A stretch of DNA of 64,000 bases from Pseudomonas sp. ANT_H4 (lineage in GTDB: Bacteria > Pseudomonadota > Gammaproteobacteria > Pseudomonadales > Pseudomonadaceae), in assembly GCF_008369295.1 (NCBI RefSeq), contig NZ_VOBG01000019.1, forward strand, positions 32,952 through 96,951, given 5' to 3'. The position numbers and the translations under genes are program-made. The notes beneath the pieces are model-generated. The model did not search any database. It worked only from the letters and a program-made list of their open reading frames with translations, and was not told the DNA's origin. This document shows positions 61,803 through 64,000 of this stretch, in pieces. Position 1 is the stretch's first letter; each line of letters starts with the position of its first letter.

Positions 61803-63119
61803 TTAGTAGGCGTACCTGAGCAGAGCGTGGGCGCTGCCGCTAAATGCAAAAAAACCCAACACTGCCACACAGGCCGGCAAGATCAGCCACCAGACCTTCG
61901 GTGACATCGGCGGCAGAAGCGTCTGGCGCTGACTCAGGGTCAGGCTGAAGGCGCAGACCGTTATCGCCAACAGGGTGCCGGCCAGAATGTCGGACGGCCA
62001 GTGGGCGCCCAGGTACACCCGCGACAGGGCGATGGTCGCGGCGGGGATGCAGCCCAGCAACAGCCATGTCAGGCGCATGCGCGTGGGTTGGCCACGGCCT
62101 GCGAGCACTGCCAGGGCCAGGAAAAACGCAAACGAGCCGGAGGCGTGGCCGCTGGGCATGCTGAAGCTGGTTAGAGGGTCGGTCAGTATTTCCGGGCGTC
62201 CACGGGCAAAAAACAGCTTGGTGCCGGTATTGATCAGCGCCGCACCGAGCAGGGTGGCGCCGACGAAAATCGCGTGGCGCCATTGCCGCGCGAGCAGCAG
62301 CAGCCCGGTCAGCACCGCGCTGGCGACGAACATCTTCTTGAACTCACCCAACTGAGTAATCATCACCATGGCCTGGTCCATCGCCGGGCCGCGGTGTTCC
62401 TGGATCAGGGCCATCAAGCCTTGGTCCAAGTGGTTCAGGTACGGATAGCCGATAAACAGGGCGATCAACAACGTCAGGCTGGCGCAACCCATCCACAACG
62501 TGGCCCGTCGATGACCGCGCAGGCTGCTGTTGAGGCTTACTCCCAGCAAGACCGCCAGGCACGCAGCGACGACTCCGGCCTCGGGCCAGAAACCTTCGGG
62601 CAGCGGCAGGCGAAACGCTGCACCCGTGGCCCAGCCCGGTAGCAGGTACGCCACCGACCAGCCGGCGGCCGCCAGCACGCTGACGGCGGCGAAGCGCGGG
62701 AAAGGCATGTCGCACATGCCGGCAACCATCGGCAGCATCGGCCGCAGCGGGCCGATGAAGCGTCCTACCAGCAGGCTAGCAATGCCGTACTTGTGGAAGT
62801 AGGCCTCGGCACCACTCATCCATTCCGGATGATGGCGCAGGCCGGGCAGGCGGCGGATATTCTGGTGGAAATGGCGGCCGAGGTAGTAGGAGACTGAATC
62901 GCCCAACAGCCCGCCGAGCAAACCCAGCAATAGTGTTTCCCCCAGTGACAGCGCACCACTACCTGCCAATGCGGCAATGGCGAATAGCAAAACAGTTCCC
63001 GGCACGATCAAGCCGGCGATTGCCAGGCATTCAACGCAGGCCACGATAAACACCGCCGCCGCCAGCCATTGGGGGTTGAGGGTCAGCCAGCCGGTAATGC
63101 CATCGAGCCATGGGCCCAT
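61803..63119 (-). CDS. DedA-PAP2 fusion membrane phosphatase
   Basis: 438 residues. N-terminal DedA half (~1-200; GLIVPGTVLLF, LLGDSVSYYLGRHF, GRFIGPLRPMLPMVAGMCDMPFPRF), C-terminal PAP2 phosphatase half with KLFFARGRPE, PSGHASGS and SRVYLGAHWPSDI, all three catalytic motifs intact. It likely dephosphorylates a lipid phosphate (undecaprenyl-PP, phosphatidate or PGP). ATG 63119 selected; the frame further upstream crosses the palindrome. Confidence 0.88.
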   Translation of the reverse strand: MGPWLDGITGWLTLNPQWLAAAVFIVACVECLAIAGLIVPGTVLLFAIAALAGSGALSLGETLLLGLLGGLLGDSVSYYLGRHFHQNIRRLPGLRHHPEWMSGAEAYFHKYGIASLLVGRFIGPLRPMLPMVAGMCDMPFPRFAAVSVLAAAGWSVAYLLPGWATGAAFRLPLPEGFWPEAGVVAACLAVLLGVSLNSSLRGHRRATLWMGCASLTLLIALFIGYPYLNHLDQGLMALIQEHRGPAMDQAMVMITQLGEFKKMFVASAVLTGLLLLARQWRHAIFVGATLLGAALINTGTKLFFARGRPEILTDPLTSFSMPSGHASGSFAFFLALAVLAGRGQPTRMRLTWLLLGCIPAATIALSRVYLGAHWPSDILAGTLLAITVCAFSLTLSQRQTLLPPMSPKVWWLILPACVAVLGFFAFSGSAHALLRYAY

Positions 63120-63146
63120 AAAATCAACTCCATTGGTATTCACAGT

Positions 63147-63178
63147 CCACTGTAGGAGCAAGCTTGCTCCTACAGTGG
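63147..63178. repeat. Perfect palindrome (GTAGGAGCAAGCTTGCTCCTAC core)
   Basis: CCACTGTAGGAGCAAG and its reverse complement CTTGCTCCTACAGTGG meet with no spacer at 63147-63178. It lies between the mpg remnant and the DedA-PAP2 gene and may also terminate transcription. Confidence 0.85.
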
Positions 63179-63193
63179 GTGGACTTATATCTT

Positions 63194-63574
63194 TCAAACC
63201 AAAAAGTAGTCGCGGCCTTCGACTTGGCCCCGGCGCAGCGGGTTCCGTGTGCAGTAGGGCGAATAGCCGCCGTCGACAAAGCGATACATCAAGTGTTCAT
63301 CCCGTCCGTTGGGAATCCCCAGACGGGTGGTCTGGATAATCTGCGCCGGAACCAGTCCCACGTCTTCGACGTAGAGCTGTTCCTGGTCAAAGCGTTTGGC
63401 GTCCCACATCGGCACTTTTAGGCCCAGGGCCTTACATAGCAGGGTCTGCCCGGCGCACAGCTTCTGGGATGGGCGCGGCCTGCCGCTGGCATCCGGGTTG
63501 TTCAACAGCATTTGTGCCAGGCTCGCCGGCCCCGATAATTCATCGACCCACGGATAGCCAGATTTGATCAAGAC
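63194..63574 (-). pseudogene. Truncated DNA-3-methyladenine glycosylase
   Basis: The minus-strand frame reads VLIKSGYPWVDELSGPASL...PSQKLCAGQTLLCKALGLKVPMWDA...YRFVDGGYSPYCTRNP..., the C-terminal ~125 residues of the AAG/Mpg glycosylase family. The N-terminal ~100 residues, with the catalytic Glu (ETEAY region), are missing: homology stops near 63575 and a TAA in frame lies at 63584. A 5' truncation by the flanking insertion is inferred; the product would be inactive. Confidence 0.85.
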
Positions 63575-63601
63575 GTCCGTGATTTACCTGTGAAGGTCGT
63601 T

Positions 63602-63901
63602 TTAGCCGCCCATCATTTGTTGAAGGCGTTCATGACAGTCACGGAAGGCATATTTGAATTCGTTGATTTTGTCAGGAGAGCTTTTTAATAAGCTATAAAT
63701 AACAGTATCGTTTTCGGAGAGCTGTTTGAAGACGGAAAGGATATTTTCATCAAGCATAAAAGGTTGGTTGTTCTTTAATGCATGTATGCCAATTTTTAAA
63801 GCTGTTGTAATTCTAACTGCCTTTTCAAACTCCGCACTATTTGCACCTTGAATGCCTGCAGCATATCGTTCAAGGGCGGCGGCAAAAACTGAGTGCAACA
63901 C
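63602..63901 (-). CDS. AT-rich orphan gene, 5' end probably cut by IS
   Basis: 99-residue frame, unrecognised: helical with ALKIGIHALKNNQPFMLDENI and FKYAFRDCHERLQQMM. Base composition is far lower in GC than all neighbours, indicating foreign origin. The start GTG 63901 falls within the IS-adjacent sequence, so the true N-terminus is probably lost. No function can be assigned. Confidence 0.5.
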   Translation of the reverse strand: MLHSVFAAALERYAAGIQGANSAEFEKAVRITTALKIGIHALKNNQPFMLDENILSVFKQLSENDTVIYSLLKSSPDKINEFKYAFRDCHERLQQMMGG

Positions 63902-63931
63902 CTGACCTTTCCGGTACGGTGCTGCCCCTAT

Positions 63932-64000
63932 GTCTTATACCGAACTCAGCGTTGAAGAGCGCGCCACCATTCAAATCAGTCATGCCCAAGGCTTCAGCCT
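63932..64000 (+). CDS. IS30-family transposase (5' end; runs off window)
   Basis: MSYTELSVEERATIQISHAQGFS... is the conserved N-terminus of IS30-type transposases (HTH that binds the inverted repeat). It continues beyond base 64000. The element's left end is probably near 63885-63910, where GAGTGCAACACCTGACC occurs; the exact terminus cannot be fixed here. Confidence 0.85.

Overview
The window looks like chromosomal DNA of a Pseudomonas of the P. fluorescens group. It is GC-rich, its gene order (rplQ-katA-ftnA-uvrA-MFS-ssb; oprG-zinc operon-cnoX; nrdR-ribD-ribE-ribBA-ribH-nusB-thiL-ribA-dxs-ispA-xseB) is as I recall it for Pseudomonas, and its intergenic hairpins are of the kind found in fluorescent pseudomonads. 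The species is inferred from recalled protein and gene-order similarity; no search was run.

Layout. 1-7.7 kb: end of rplQ, catalase, ferritin, uvrA (minus strand, with a LexA-like box), a YajR-type transporter and ssb. 7.8-12.4 kb: tam, an isochorismatase-type hydrolase divergent from a GlxA/AraC regulator, and a coupled DUF3182-alpha/beta hydrolase pair. 12.4-15.4 kb: a minus-strand ybhP-clsB-ybhN-type phospholipid locus. 15.7-18.9 kb: an MscS channel and an RmlD-like protein. 18.9-24.3 kb: oprG with an ANR-like box, a four-gene zinc-type operon behind a Zur-like site, and CnoX. 24.3-25.5 kb: a methyltransferase and a lipoprotein. 25.6-34 kb: nrdR, riboflavin biosynthesis, nusB, thiL, a broken pgpA, a solute-binding protein, ribA and btuF. 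34-39.2 kb: a BtuB-like receptor, dxs, ispA, xseB. 39.5-43.7 kb: a WYL regulator divergent from two small genes, MerR/quinone reductase, an unrecognised helical protein and a 750-base gene-poor stretch. 43.7-46.6 kb: ppa, mtfA, dedA, GNAT. 46.6-54.3 kb: ethanolamine use (eutC, eutB, eat, exaC, AcoR-type regulator) with a sigma-54 promoter and two phased upstream repeats. 54.4-63.2 kb: mpl, ubiX, a lipoprotein, an SDR, a MORN-C13 peptidase lipoprotein, MaoC, lrgAB, a LON-domain protein and a DedA-PAP2 fusion. 63.2-64 kb: a truncated 3-methyladenine glycosylase, an AT-rich orphan gene and the start of an IS30-type transposase: the edge of an accessory region.

How they work together. Ethanolamine enters through Eat, B12-dependent EutBC splits it to acetaldehyde and ammonia, and ExaC oxidises acetaldehyde to acetate; BtuB/BtuF supply corrinoid. 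GTP is turned into riboflavin by RibA, RibD, RibBA, RibH and RibE; RibBA has a degenerate GTP cyclohydrolase half, so the separate RibA should be the working enzyme. The clearest anomaly is pgpA, reduced to a remnant between thiL and the next gene by an internal deletion and nonsense codons. No tRNA, rRNA or CRISPR array was seen.
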